Assembly: GCA_039679645.1 (NCBI GenBank)
Contig: JBDKUO010000038.1
Coordinates: 1-38,107 of the forward strand
DNA length: 38,107 nucleotides
Source: Armatimonadota bacterium
GTDB taxonomy: Bacteria > Armatimonadota > UBA5829
Direction: 5' to 3'
Under the pieces are notes generated by a model that was not told the DNA's origin, did no database searches, and worked only from the letters and a program-made list of their open reading frames with translations. Both the position numbers and the translations under genes were made by a program. Of this stretch, positions 23,594 through 31,446 are shown piece by piece. Within the stretch, counting starts at the first letter, position 1; each line of letters begins with the position of its first letter.

Positions 23594-24352
23594 ATGGACG
23601 AACAGATGGTGCTCGATCAACTGATCCGCATGTCGCTTGAGATCGCCAAACCCGAACTTGATGCAGTAATCTTGGGTGAAGGAAATACATCGGCGAAGAT
23701 AAGTGACGAAGCGTTCTTTGTGAAGGGCAGCGGAAAATATCTTGGGCGCTCAAGCGCTGATACATTTGTGAAAGTGGACCTTACGGGGGCGCTTGCAATG
23801 CTCGACGGACCGGACCTTACGGACGATCAGATCAAAGACGCCCTGTTCGACCTTCGCGCCGATAAATCCAACCCCCTCAAGCCCTCTGTAGAGACTACTT
23901 TTCATGGATACCTTTTAAGCCTGCCCGGAATCAATTTTGTGGCTCATACTCACCCGACTGCAGTCAATATGATCACCTGCTGCGTAAAGGGTAAAGAGAT
24001 TGTAAAGAGCCGCATCTTCCCGGACGAAATAGTCTACTGCGGGATCGAGCCGGTCTGGATAGACTACGTCGATCCTGGCCTTACGCTCGGCCGCACTATC
24101 AGGATGCAGGTCACTAAGTTTCAGGATAAGCACGGATGCAATCCCAAGATGATCATGATGCAAAACCATGGTCTCATTGCAATAGGCAAGACCGCCCACG
24201 AGTGCGAAGCGATTACTGCTGAAGCGATCAAAGCTGCACGTGTGCTGCGCGGAGCCATGCAGTTCGGCGGAATCAAATATTTCACCGATGAGCAGGTCAA
24301 CCGTATCTACACCAGACCGGATGAAGCATACAGACAACAACAATTCAAATAA
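23594..24352 (+). CDS. Class II aldolase/adducin family protein
   Basis: ATG 23594 (MDEQMVLDQL) has GGAGG ten bases upstream. The 252-residue protein carries the class II aldolase fold: LGEGNTSAKI near residue 28, Glu100 in SVETTFHGYLL (the usual catalytic acid), Zn ligands His118 and His120 in AHTHP, and His192 in QNHGL. Known members include fuculose-1-phosphate, rhamnulose-1-phosphate and erythrulose/threonate-type aldolases or epimerases; the exact substrate cannot be assigned. It heads an operon with two dehydrogenases and a GH130 phosphorylase, so it likely cleaves or epimerises a sugar or sugar-acid made by them. Confidence 0.88.
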   Translation: MDEQMVLDQLIRMSLEIAKPELDAVILGEGNTSAKISDEAFFVKGSGKYLGRSSADTFVKVDLTGALAMLDGPDLTDDQIKDALFDLRADKSNPLKPSVETTFHGYLLSLPGINFVAHTHPTAVNMITCCVKGKEIVKSRIFPDEIVYCGIEPVWIDYVDPGLTLGRTIRMQVTKFQDKHGCNPKMIMMQNHGLIAIGKTAHECEAITAEAIKAARVLRGAMQFGGIKYFTDEQVNRIYTRPDEAYRQQQFK

Positions 24353-24391
24353 TTTAGTATATTGGATTTTAGATTGATTATTTTTTGTTAT

Positions 24392-24414
24392 ACCTCCAGG
24401 TATCCTACCTGGAG
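24392..24414 (+). repeat. CCTCCAGGTA hairpin family, copy 3
   Basis: CCTCCAGGTA (24392-24401), loop TCC, TACCTGGAGG (24405-24414), a perfect 10-bp stem between the aldolase stop and the MDR start. A TTTAGTATATTGG/GATTGATTATTTTTT tract before it (about 24354-24386) matches the tract before copy 2 at 16892-16916. Here the gene has a separate ribosome binding site closer to its ATG. Confidence 0.6.
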
Positions 24415-24444
24415 GAACAGAGAAGATAGGAAGAAGGCGCAATT

Positions 24445-26187
24445 ATGAGCGATGTGATAAGCAAATACAAGGCTTTGGATTATAAACTGCCTGAGCAGAG
24501 CCTCGCATGGCGTATGCACGAGGCAGGAGTAGACAACTTTGGCAAAGACGGCACGGATACCCTTCCAGTGCCAAAACCGGGACCCGACGAGGTTCTCCTG
24601 CGGGTAGACACAATAGGAATCTGCTTCTCAGACGTTAAGCTGATTACCCAAGGTTCAAACCACCCCAGAATAACCGGTCGCGATCTGCAAAAAGAGCCGG
24701 TGACTCCGGGCCATGAGGTCTCGCTCACGGTGGTCGAGGCAGGCACAAATTATAAAGACAAATACAAGCCGGGCGACCGCTTTATTGTGCAGGCAGATGT
24801 TTACTATAAGGGCAAAAATATCGCCTTCGGTTATGCTCTGCCGGGTGGTATGGAGCAGTTTGTAACTGTCGGCGAGCCTGTATTAAACGGCGACGAGGGT
24901 TCGTATCTTATCCCCGTGAAGCCCGAGACCGGTTACGCTGAGGCTGCTCTGGTAGAGCCTTGGACCTGTGTGGTGGCATCTTATCGGATCAAGCCGAGAA
25001 AGAGTCTGCATCCTGGTGGAGTCACTTTAATCGTCGAGGTCGAAGGCGGCAACTGGGAACTGGGCGAATCGATATGCGCATGCGGCACTCCCGGTAAGAT
25101 AATACTGGCGGGTGTAAGCGATCCTCTGAAGTCCAAGATCTGCGGATGCGGTGGATGCAGCGCCGAAGTTATTGAGATAGACAAGATCCTGCCGGAGCAG
25201 GTCAAGGCTCTCTCGCAGGAACGCACCGGCGATAAGGGTTTCAATGATGTAATCGTGCTTGGCACTCCAAGCCCTGAGCTTGCCGAAGCTCTGAGCGCAT
25301 GCCTTGCTCATGAAGCCGTTATGGCTATCCTGGCAGATAAGCCGATAAGCAGGCCGCTGCAGGTGGATGTAGGCCGGGTCCATTACGACTACATCGACTA
25401 CATTGGCGCAAAGTCCAACAAGGCCTCCGACGCTTACTCCAAGAGCCGCAACAGCGAGTTCACTGCCGGTGGAACGGCCTGGTTTATTGGCGCGGCGGGC
25501 CCTATGGGTCAGATGCACGTATTGCGAGCCGCTAAGATGGCCAACGGCCCCAAGAAGATCCTCTGCACGGATGTAGACAATGGTCGCTTGAATTACCTCA
25601 AATCCGGCGTCGCAGATGCGGTGAAAGCAAACGGCATCGAGATTGTCTTTTTGAACCCTATGGAAGCCGGACCGGATTCACAGACAAAGGCAATAGAAGA
25701 GATTACAGGCGGCAAGGGCTTTGACGATATAGTGGTGCTGGCGCCTGTATCTGCGCTCATCGCTGGAGCGGTTGGGCACTTGGCTGAGGACGGCCTTATG
25801 AATATCTTTGCGGGTGTGCCACGCGGGACTATCGCCACAATCGACCTGAGCGTTACTTACATGAACGGGTCCAGGTTTGTCGGATCGAGCGGTTCAAGAC
25901 CGCAGGATATGGTGGATACGCTGGCTTATACCGAGTCAGGCGAGCTTCCCACTCGAAACTCAATGGCAGCGGTCGGCGGGATCGACGCGATGGCGGACGG
26001 CGTAAAGGCTGTAAAGGGAGCCAGCTTCCCTGGTAAGACAGTGATCTTTCCACAGATCAAGCTGCCGCTTACTGCTCTTACAGACCTGGACAAGGTGCTT
26101 CCAAACGTCTATGCCAATCTCAAGGACGGCACGTTCTGGACACCCGAAGCAGAGGAAGAACTGCTGAAGAGCAAGTTGGAGATATAA
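24445..26187 (+). CDS. Large MDR-type (zinc alcohol) dehydrogenase with duplicated nucleotide-binding domain
   Basis: Residues about 38-185 are a GroES-like ADH domain with a zinc-site Cys60 (GICFSDVKL) and GHE at 89-91. Two Rossmann-like halves follow, at about 190-325 and 341-485. They align with each other: residues 259-271 (ERTGDKGFNDVIV) match 418-430 (EEITGGKGFDDIV), and YIGAKS (319) matches FVGSSG (478). Only the second has the Gly-rich FIGAAGPMGQM. The first has degenerated there and carries Cys211, Cys213, Cys233, Cys235 and Cys238. With 580 residues it is far longer than the usual roughly 350. The sorbose-1-phosphate-reductase-like MDR branch is the closest I recall. It should oxidise or reduce a polyol or sugar phosphate in this operon. 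Confidence 0.8.
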   Translation: MSDVISKYKALDYKLPEQSLAWRMHEAGVDNFGKDGTDTLPVPKPGPDEVLLRVDTIGICFSDVKLITQGSNHPRITGRDLQKEPVTPGHEVSLTVVEAGTNYKDKYKPGDRFIVQADVYYKGKNIAFGYALPGGMEQFVTVGEPVLNGDEGSYLIPVKPETGYAEAALVEPWTCVVASYRIKPRKSLHPGGVTLIVEVEGGNWELGESICACGTPGKIILAGVSDPLKSKICGCGGCSAEVIEIDKILPEQVKALSQERTGDKGFNDVIVLGTPSPELAEALSACLAHEAVMAILADKPISRPLQVDVGRVHYDYIDYIGAKSNKASDAYSKSRNSEFTAGGTAWFIGAAGPMGQMHVLRAAKMANGPKKILCTDVDNGRLNYLKSGVADAVKANGIEIVFLNPMEAGPDSQTKAIEEITGGKGFDDIVVLAPVSALIAGAVGHLAEDGLMNIFAGVPRGTIATIDLSVTYMNGSRFVGSSGSRPQDMVDTLAYTESGELPTRNSMAAVGGIDAMADGVKAVKGASFPGKTVIFPQIKLPLTALTDLDKVLPNVYANLKDGTFWTPEAEEELLKSKLEI

Positions 26188-26194
26188 TCAGTTT

Positions 26195-26312
26195 GTTGGT
26201 TGCCGAGCGAATAAATTCGCGGCAACAAAGACACGAAGTCGGCCTTCGCCGACTCTGTGAGTCCCCGTAGGGGGGACTTTGTGTAGTTGTGGCCGTGGTT
26301 TTAACCGCAGGG
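26195..26312 (+). repeat. Repeat module A, full copy before the SDR gene
   Basis: Four hairpins in series: GTTGCCG/CGGCAAC (26201-26227), AGTCGGC/GCCGACT (26237-26254), GTCCCC/GGGGAC (26261-26277), and GTGGTT/AACCGC (26295-26308). It lies inside the carbohydrate operon, between the MDR and SDR genes, and lacks the CAGGG ends seen at 10779. No ribosome binding site is lost because the SDR gene has its own. Confidence 0.62.
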
Positions 26313-26341
26313 TAATATATACATTAAGAAAGGCAATTACA

Positions 26342-27136
26342 ATGTGTGAAGCAAGGTTCAATAAAAAGATCGTCCTGGTCACAGGTGGCGCGCAGGGCCT
26401 TGGTGAGGCCATAAGCAAGAGATTTGCCGGTGAAGGCGCAACGGTGCTTGTAGCCGATATCAACGAAGACGGCGCAAAGGCGACAGCCGAGAACATCGCC
26501 AAGGAGTTTGGCGTAAAGACCCAGGGCATTAAGATGAACGTCACTGACGACTTCGAGGTCCACTCCAGCCTGGAGATGATCGAAAAAGACTTCGGTCGGC
26601 TCGACGTGCTTGTCTCCAACGCGGGAATTCTCAAGGCTCACGCTATAGAGGAGTTCCCCGTCAGCGAGTGGAGAATGGTGATGGAGGTCAACCTGGTCGG
26701 ATATATGATCTGCGCAAAGCATGCCTGCCAGATTATGATGAAGCAAAAGAGCGGAAATATAGTGCAGGTCAATTCCAAGTCCGGTAAAAAAGGCTCGTTC
26801 CGCAACTCGGCTTATGCAGCCAGCAAGTTTGGCGGCATCGGTCTTACCCAGAGCCTTGCGCTGGAAATGGCTCCTTACGGCGTGCGTGTGAACTCAGTCT
26901 GCCCCGGCAACCTGCTCGAAGGCACTCTCTGGCAAAACAGCCTCTTTAAGCAGTATTCCGAAACTCAGGGTATCTCGATTGAGGAAGTCAAGAAGAAATA
27001 TATGGATCAGGTCCCTCTAGGGCGAAGCTGCACCTATGATGACATAACCAATGTAGTCACCTTCCTTGCCTCGGACCAGGCAAGCTATATGACCGGCCAG
27101 GCGATCAACGTCACTGGCGGTCAGGAGATGAGATAA
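26342..27136 (+). CDS. Short-chain dehydrogenase/reductase, sorbitol-6-phosphate dehydrogenase-like
   Basis: I use ATG 26342 (MCEARFNKKIVLVTGGAQGL); a TTG at 26279 lies in repeat DNA. The 264-residue classical SDR has the cofactor motif TGGAQGLGE, VSNAG, catalytic Ser in VQVNSKSG, and YAASK, plus the C-terminal MTGQAINVTGGQEM. The KSGKKGSFRNSAYAASKFGG stretch and the insert before the C-terminus are typical of sorbitol-6-phosphate 2-dehydrogenase-like SDRs. NAD-dependent polyol or sugar-phosphate oxidation is the likely reaction. It sits between the MDR and GH130 genes, six bases before GH130. Confidence 0.86.
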   Translation: MCEARFNKKIVLVTGGAQGLGEAISKRFAGEGATVLVADINEDGAKATAENIAKEFGVKTQGIKMNVTDDFEVHSSLEMIEKDFGRLDVLVSNAGILKAHAIEEFPVSEWRMVMEVNLVGYMICAKHACQIMMKQKSGNIVQVNSKSGKKGSFRNSAYAASKFGGIGLTQSLALEMAPYGVRVNSVCPGNLLEGTLWQNSLFKQYSETQGISIEEVKKKYMDQVPLGRSCTYDDITNVVTFLASDQASYMTGQAINVTGGQEMR

Positions 27137-27142
27137 TCGAAG

Positions 27143-28207
27143 ATGAAAGTTAGACGCTATCCCGAAAACCCGCTGATAAAACCATCGGATGTGAAGCCGT
27201 CGCAGCCGGACTATGAAGTCCTGTGCGCATTCAACGCAGGTGTGATCGAACATGACGGTGAGATCATTCTGCTTATGCGCGTGGCCGAAAGGCCGGTCAG
27301 TCATGACCCGGACCTGGTGCTGGTTCCAGTCGTCGATTTTGAAAGCGGCACAGCCGAGTTAAAGACTCTTACATTCAGCAGGAAAGATGAAGGAATCAAT
27401 CTGGATGACCCGCGGATTGTGACATTTCCGGCCAAGGACAAGTTGTATCTTACCTCGCTCTCGCACCTGAGGGTTGCCCGCAGCAAGGATGGCGTTCACT
27501 TCACTGTGGACGAAAAGCCCGCCCTCTTTCCCGACCAGGAATATGAGACCTATGGGATCGAAGACCCAAGAATCACCAGGCTGGACGATACATATTATGT
27601 GGTCTACAAAGGTGTTGCATCGACTGGAATTACTCAGTGCCTTGCCAGCACAAAGGATTTCGTGACCTGGGAAAAGCACGGGATCATTCTCGTTCCCGCA
27701 AATATGGACGGTCTGCTTTTTCCATCAAAGATACGCGGCAAATATGCTCTGATCAATCGACCGTTTCCGGTTTGTATGGGCATGCCCAATATGTGGATGG
27801 CTTACTCGGATGATCTCATTCACTGGGGCGAACACAAGTTGATGCTCACCTGCACTGAGGGCACCTGGGAAGGCGGCAGACTCGGCGGCGGCGCGGTTCC
27901 GTTTATGACCGAACGCGGCTGGCTGGAGATCTATCATGCGGCCACTCCGGGTGATCGTTATTGCCTGGGCGCTATGTTGATGGACAAGGACTATCCGGAG
28001 AAGGTACTTGCAAAAAGTCCCGCTCCCATTCTGGAGCCTGAGGCCCCATATGAAGTGAACGGATTTAAGGGCAATGTCGTCTTCACCTGCGGCGCAATCG
28101 TGCGTGGAGATACTGTGACGGTCTACTACGGCGCAGCCGACGAGACCATGTGCGCGGTTGATTTGAGCATACAGGAGATTTTAGCGAGCCTGACTCCTGC
28201 ATGTTGA
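27143..28207 (+). CDS. GH130 family glycoside phosphorylase/hydrolase
   Basis: The 354-residue protein is a five-bladed propeller of glycoside hydrolase family 130. Signatures are FNAGVIEHDGEIILLMRV, INLDDPRIV, the catalytic-acid block YGIEDPRI (Asp141), NRPFPVCMGMPNMWMAYS, and GGGAVPF. GH130 members phosphorolyse beta-1,4- or beta-1,2-mannosides; those lacking a phosphate-binding set hydrolyse instead, and the split cannot be settled by eye. It is the last gene of the aldolase operon and probably releases the sugar phosphate, or sugar, that the upstream dehydrogenases and aldolase use. AGATAATCGAAG precedes the ATG with a weak ribosome binding site. Confidence 0.9.
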   Translation: MKVRRYPENPLIKPSDVKPSQPDYEVLCAFNAGVIEHDGEIILLMRVAERPVSHDPDLVLVPVVDFESGTAELKTLTFSRKDEGINLDDPRIVTFPAKDKLYLTSLSHLRVARSKDGVHFTVDEKPALFPDQEYETYGIEDPRITRLDDTYYVVYKGVASTGITQCLASTKDFVTWEKHGIILVPANMDGLLFPSKIRGKYALINRPFPVCMGMPNMWMAYSDDLIHWGEHKLMLTCTEGTWEGGRLGGGAVPFMTERGWLEIYHAATPGDRYCLGAMLMDKDYPEKVLAKSPAPILEPEAPYEVNGFKGNVVFTCGAIVRGDTVTVYYGAADETMCAVDLSIQEILASLTPAC

Positions 28208-28214
28208 GCGGACC

Positions 28215-28727
28215 TTACCAGGCGGTCTGATATCCAAGTCCGCCTGGAGTTATTGTGACGTGACTGCCGGTGAACCTCTGGGCTGCAAAGTGGCCTATGA
28301 GGGCACCGGCAATAATGTCTCTCCACCTGTGATCCCTCTCCTCCACACGCGACCACCCGACCGCAGCGGCAGTGCCGTATGCGAACCACTTGATATCAGG
28401 CTGGTAATTTACAAGTGTGGTTGCCATGGCAAACGACCCGGCAGTGTGCGCGCTGGGAAAGCTGTCATCTCCATCATCTTTAAGTCGTTTCTCGTGAACC
28501 GTGAGCTTTAGAGTCTCCGTAATTGCCCCGGTTGCAAAAAGCGCTTTTAACCCATTGATGGCTTCCTGCCTGCCACTGGAGTGATATAAACTAAGCTCTC
28601 CGGCCAATATAAATGGTCCGGTGAGGTCGGAGACTACACTGGCGGCGCTGCTGCCAGCATATGCCGGTAAAGCGCATAGTATTATTACGAGCGCGCATAC
28701 TGCTTTCAAAGATATGATCGGTTTCAT
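28215..28727 (-). CDS. PAP2-family membrane-associated phosphatase
   Basis: This 170-residue protein has an N-terminal signal-like segment (LKAVCALVIILCALPAYAG) and the three phosphatase motifs of type 2 phosphatidic acid phosphatases: KLTVHEKRL, PSAHTAGSFAMAT with the catalytic His, and SRVEERDHRWRDII with the second catalytic His and Asp. Likely substrates are lipid phosphates such as undecaprenyl diphosphate or phosphatidate. It is short and has fewer membrane helices than usual members. GAGAGGAT precedes the ATG. It is downstream of the lytic transglycosylase and YdjM-like genes in the same direction. Confidence 0.87.
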   Translation of the reverse strand: MKPIISLKAVCALVIILCALPAYAGSSAASVVSDLTGPFILAGELSLYHSSGRQEAINGLKALFATGAITETLKLTVHEKRLKDDGDDSFPSAHTAGSFAMATTLVNYQPDIKWFAYGTAAAVGWSRVEERDHRWRDIIAGALIGHFAAQRFTGSHVTITPGGLGYQTAW

Positions 28728-28835
28728 ATCCTCTCTTTCTTTCCCGTTATCAGATAAGATTCTACACGCGGTAAAGCTATTCCTCTTGGCGAGGATGTCG
28801 GCCGGGCATGCAATCAGAGATGAGGAAAAAAGAGG

Positions 28836-29255
28836 CTATTTACCGGAAGTGCTGTTGTCTGAGCAAGCCGCAATAATACATGCCGCGATAAGAGCAACCA
28901 GAGTCTGGCTTAAATGCTCGCCGCTGTCAGTGCCATGATACTTGCCATCATCCATGTGTGTGGGGAAGACTTTTTGTTCGTTGGTAATGAACCCAGTAAT
29001 TGAGAGTGCGTGCTCTGTATCTGGAGCAATTGCGCCAAGCGCCCCCAAAAACTCCGGCGAATCGACTCCGTGAAGTCCGGCGATTGCCGCCATCGTCCCT
29101 GCCATAAGCGGAACTTCTACAGCAGGATTGAAATCCCTGTGGGGCAGCAGGTCCGCAAGAACATGTGATACAATTCCTGCGGTAAACGATCCTGGCTTAT
29201 TCTTAATAAGTGATCCGATCGCTGCGCCGATCAAGGCATGGACCGCCCCGCTCAT
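28836..29255 (-). CDS. YdjM-like membrane-bound metal-dependent hydrolase family
   Basis: The 139-residue protein has several hydrophobic segments and conserved acid/His sites: HALIGAAIGSLI, HVLADLLPHRDFN, GALGAIAPDTEHA and a late FPTHMDD. These resemble the YdjM/DUF457 group of small membrane proteins with a possible metal-dependent hydrolase function. The start lies one base after the lytic transglycosylase stop, so it should be translationally coupled to that gene. The specific activity is unknown and the family assignment is moderate. Confidence 0.65.
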   Translation of the reverse strand: MSGAVHALIGAAIGSLIKNKPGSFTAGIVSHVLADLLPHRDFNPAVEVPLMAGTMAAIAGLHGVDSPEFLGALGAIAPDTEHALSITGFITNEQKVFPTHMDDGKYHGTDSGEHLSQTLVALIAACIIAACSDNSTSGK

Positions 29256-29256
29256 T

Positions 29257-30264
29257 TTATTTTACCCCGCAGAGCTGTTTATATATTGAAACGACCCTAC
29301 GCACATAGTTCTGAGTCTCTTTATATGGAGGCACTCCGCCATGCTTTTTGACTGCGCCCGGACCGGCATTATAGGCAGCCAATGCGACAGCAAGATCATT
29401 CCAGGTAAGCTCAGACCACATTTTACCGCCGACCATCCTATCGACCATACTTCTAATATATCTAACAGACCCGTAGATATTTTCGACCGGGTCATACGCG
29501 TTGTTAACACCAAGACCCGCCGCTGTGCCCGGCATAAGCTGCCCCAATCCCTGAGCGCCGCATGGAGAAGTCGCATTTATCCTGAAGTGCGATTCGGCAA
29601 GGATCACCGCGCATACCAGCCTGGGGTCTACTTGATACTTCATGCCGAAACCGACGACACTGCGGGCGATTTTATCTGCTTCTGCTTCTGAAAGTTTTTT
29701 GTTGAAGCCCTTGATGGCATTTTTGTAAGCGGCAATAAACTCTTCGGCAGTCAACTGCTTGCCGCCTTGTAAGCTCTTTTTCTTATCCGGCTTTGCATTA
29801 GTTCTGGCTCTAGCCTCTTCTGCTTTCACAATCTTTGCTTCTGCAGCTTTTCTTTCGGCTTCGTCATGCCTTTTCAAATCGACATCATATGCGCAGGCGA
29901 CAAGCCGTAAATCCGAGAGCGAATGGGTGGACCTTTCTCCTATCCGCACCAGACATGCAAGTTCGATCGGCGGGTTTTCAGACGGCAGACTGTTTGCGCT
30001 TATGATAAACGAGCCGTTTTCTCGTGTTGAGAGGATAATACTGCTGCCGTTTGAGTTTGTTGAATATCCGGACACTGTGCCCCTGATCTCGAACACCTTG
30101 CCCAAATATGAGCCGGAATCCGCACGTAAAGCCGATAACGGCAGCTTGGTAAGCAGTTTCTTTCGCAGCGACAAATACTCTTTTACCGATATGGGTTCGT
30201 CGGCAAAAGCCGCTGTGGAAACGACAATCAAAAGAGGAATTATAAAGATTAAACGCAGTCTCAA
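29257..30264 (-). CDS. Secreted lytic transglycosylase (SLT domain)
   Basis: I choose TTG 30264 (MRLRLIFIIPLLIVVSTAAF), because GGGAG stands eight bases upstream and the N-terminus is a clean signal peptide. After a roughly 110-residue OB-like part and a basic, Ala/Lys-rich linker, the C-terminal 140 residues are an SLT domain: catalytic Glu in AVILAESHF, GAQGLGQLMPGTA, and AAYNAGPGAVKKHGG. The enzyme cleaves the glycan strand of peptidoglycan with anhydro-muramic acid formation. It is first in the minus-strand run before the YdjM-like and PAP2 genes, which suggests a small cell-envelope operon. Confidence 0.9.
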   Translation of the reverse strand: MRLRLIFIIPLLIVVSTAAFADEPISVKEYLSLRKKLLTKLPLSALRADSGSYLGKVFEIRGTVSGYSTNSNGSSIILSTRENGSFIISANSLPSENPPIELACLVRIGERSTHSLSDLRLVACAYDVDLKRHDEAERKAAEAKIVKAEEARARTNAKPDKKKSLQGGKQLTAEEFIAAYKNAIKGFNKKLSEAEADKIARSVVGFGMKYQVDPRLVCAVILAESHFRINATSPCGAQGLGQLMPGTAAGLGVNNAYDPVENIYGSVRYIRSMVDRMVGGKMWSELTWNDLAVALAAYNAGPGAVKKHGGVPPYKETQNYVRRVVSIYKQLCGVK

Positions 30265-30342
30265 GCCGATATCTCCCGGCAAAAAGCTCTGTATTTAGTA
30301 TACCATACAATGCCCCAGCCCCAAAAATAGGGATAATCGAGA

Positions 30343-30372
30343 ATGACAAAAAACCCTGGAATGAGGTATAAT
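30343..30372 (+). promoter_or_regulatory. Candidate tRNA-Ser promoter
   Basis: ATGACA (30343-30348), 18 bases, and a perfect TATAAT (30367-30372). Transcription would start near 30379, about 55 bases before the tRNA. A weaker pair, TTGTGC (30386-30391) and TATTAC (30409-30414), lies closer. Confidence 0.5.
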
Positions 30373-30434
30373 TTATCGAGCAAAGTTGTGCAATCACTTG
30401 CCAAAGTGTATTACTGTGCTCAGATTGAACGCGT

Positions 30435-30522
30435 GGAGAGGTGCCAGAGCGGTTTAATGGAACGGTCTTGAAAACCGTCGTGGTGCAAGCCACCCAGGGT
30501 TCGAATCCCTGCCTCTCCGCCA
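30435..30522 (+). tRNA. tRNA-Ser(TGA)
   Basis: Acceptor stem GGAGAGG (30435-30441) pairs with CCTCTCC (30512-30518), then discriminator G and an encoded CCA. The anticodon arm ACGGT-CTTGAAA-ACCGT gives anticodon TGA. A long variable arm (CGTGGTGCAAGCCACC region) and GGTTCGAATCC T-loop fit a class II tRNA-Ser. Confidence 0.97.
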
Positions 30523-30540
30523 TAATATGAGCGTGAAATA

Positions 30541-30580
30541 AGCCTCTGCAAGCATTCTGCAGGGGCTTTAGTTTGTTTTT
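30541..30580 (+). terminator. Terminator after tRNA-Ser
   Basis: AGCCTCTGCA (30541-30550) pairs with TGCAGGGGCT (30558-30567), one G-T pair, followed by TTAGTTTGTTTTT. Confidence 0.8.
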
Positions 30581-30675
30581 GGCATTATGGGCGGGGAAGA
30601 TAATGCCAAACCGGCAACCCCTGTCAGTCTCATATGATATACTACCTTAAGTCTACAATAATAGGATGGAACCAT

Positions 30676-31359
30676 ATGAATAGTGGGGAGCACACATTCA
30701 ACGGATTTTTTCCAAAAACGCTAGAGTTTTTATGTAACCTAAAAGCGAATAACAACAAAGAGTGGTTTGAAGCTCATAAACAAGAATACCAAGAATATCT
30801 ACTTGTACCGTTGCAGAATTTAGCCGCCGATTTAAGCGCAGACATGCTGGCAATAGACTCTCTTCTCGTAGTTGGTCCGAAGACTGTTTCCAGAATCTAT
30901 CGAGATACAAGGTTTTCCGGCAACAAAGGCCCTTACAAGACAACAATGTGGTTGACTTTTAAGAGACCGCGTCAAGACTGGATGGATGCTCCAGCATACT
31001 TCTTTGAAATAGCCCCTTCATCTTATCGTTATGGTATGGGTTTCTACAGTGCATCGCCGGATACAATGCGCAAATTCCGAGAGATGATAGATGAAAAAGA
31101 AGAAGAATTTCAAGAAGCAATTTCGTTTTATCCAAAGCAAAAAACCTTTGCCATAGAGGGAGAAATATACAAAAGGATTATTAACGAATCAAAATCTAGA
31201 GAAATTCAAGATTGGTATCAAAGGAGAAATCTTTACCTGGTTTGCAATAGAAAAATCGACAGACTAATATTCAGCGGCGAGTTAGCTGAAGACATGATTT
31301 CAGGGTTCAACACCATAGCTCCTTTATATCGCTATCTTCTAAAACTGCGAAATAGTTAA
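30676..31359 (+). CDS. DUF2461 family protein
   Basis: I use ATG 30676 (MNSGEHTFNGFFPKTLEFL), with AGGATGGA five bases before it, over ATG 30634. The 227-residue product has the DUF2461 signatures NNNKEWFEAHKQEY near the start, RIYRDTRFSGNKGPYKTTMW in the middle, and APSSYRYGMGFYSASPDTM. The function of this widespread family is unknown. It is monocistronic, convergent with btuF, and more A+T rich than its neighbours, which may mean later acquisition; this is an impression from reading, not a computed value. Confidence 0.9.
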   Translation: MNSGEHTFNGFFPKTLEFLCNLKANNNKEWFEAHKQEYQEYLLVPLQNLAADLSADMLAIDSLLVVGPKTVSRIYRDTRFSGNKGPYKTTMWLTFKRPRQDWMDAPAYFFEIAPSSYRYGMGFYSASPDTMRKFREMIDEKEEEFQEAISFYPKQKTFAIEGEIYKRIINESKSREIQDWYQRRNLYLVCNRKIDRLIFSGELAEDMISGFNTIAPLYRYLLKLRNS

Positions 31360-31446
31360 TCTGTATAGATACAAAAGAGAATTTGCTGCCAAAGAAAACC
31401 TCAAATAGTTCTTTTCGCTTCCGTTTCAAGGCGATGCGGGCTTTTT

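Noticed and set aside
13812-24414. CCTCCAGGTA hairpins as intrinsic terminators
   Set aside because: None is followed by a T-run on either strand in the right place; the T-rich tracts lie before the stem on the plus strand.
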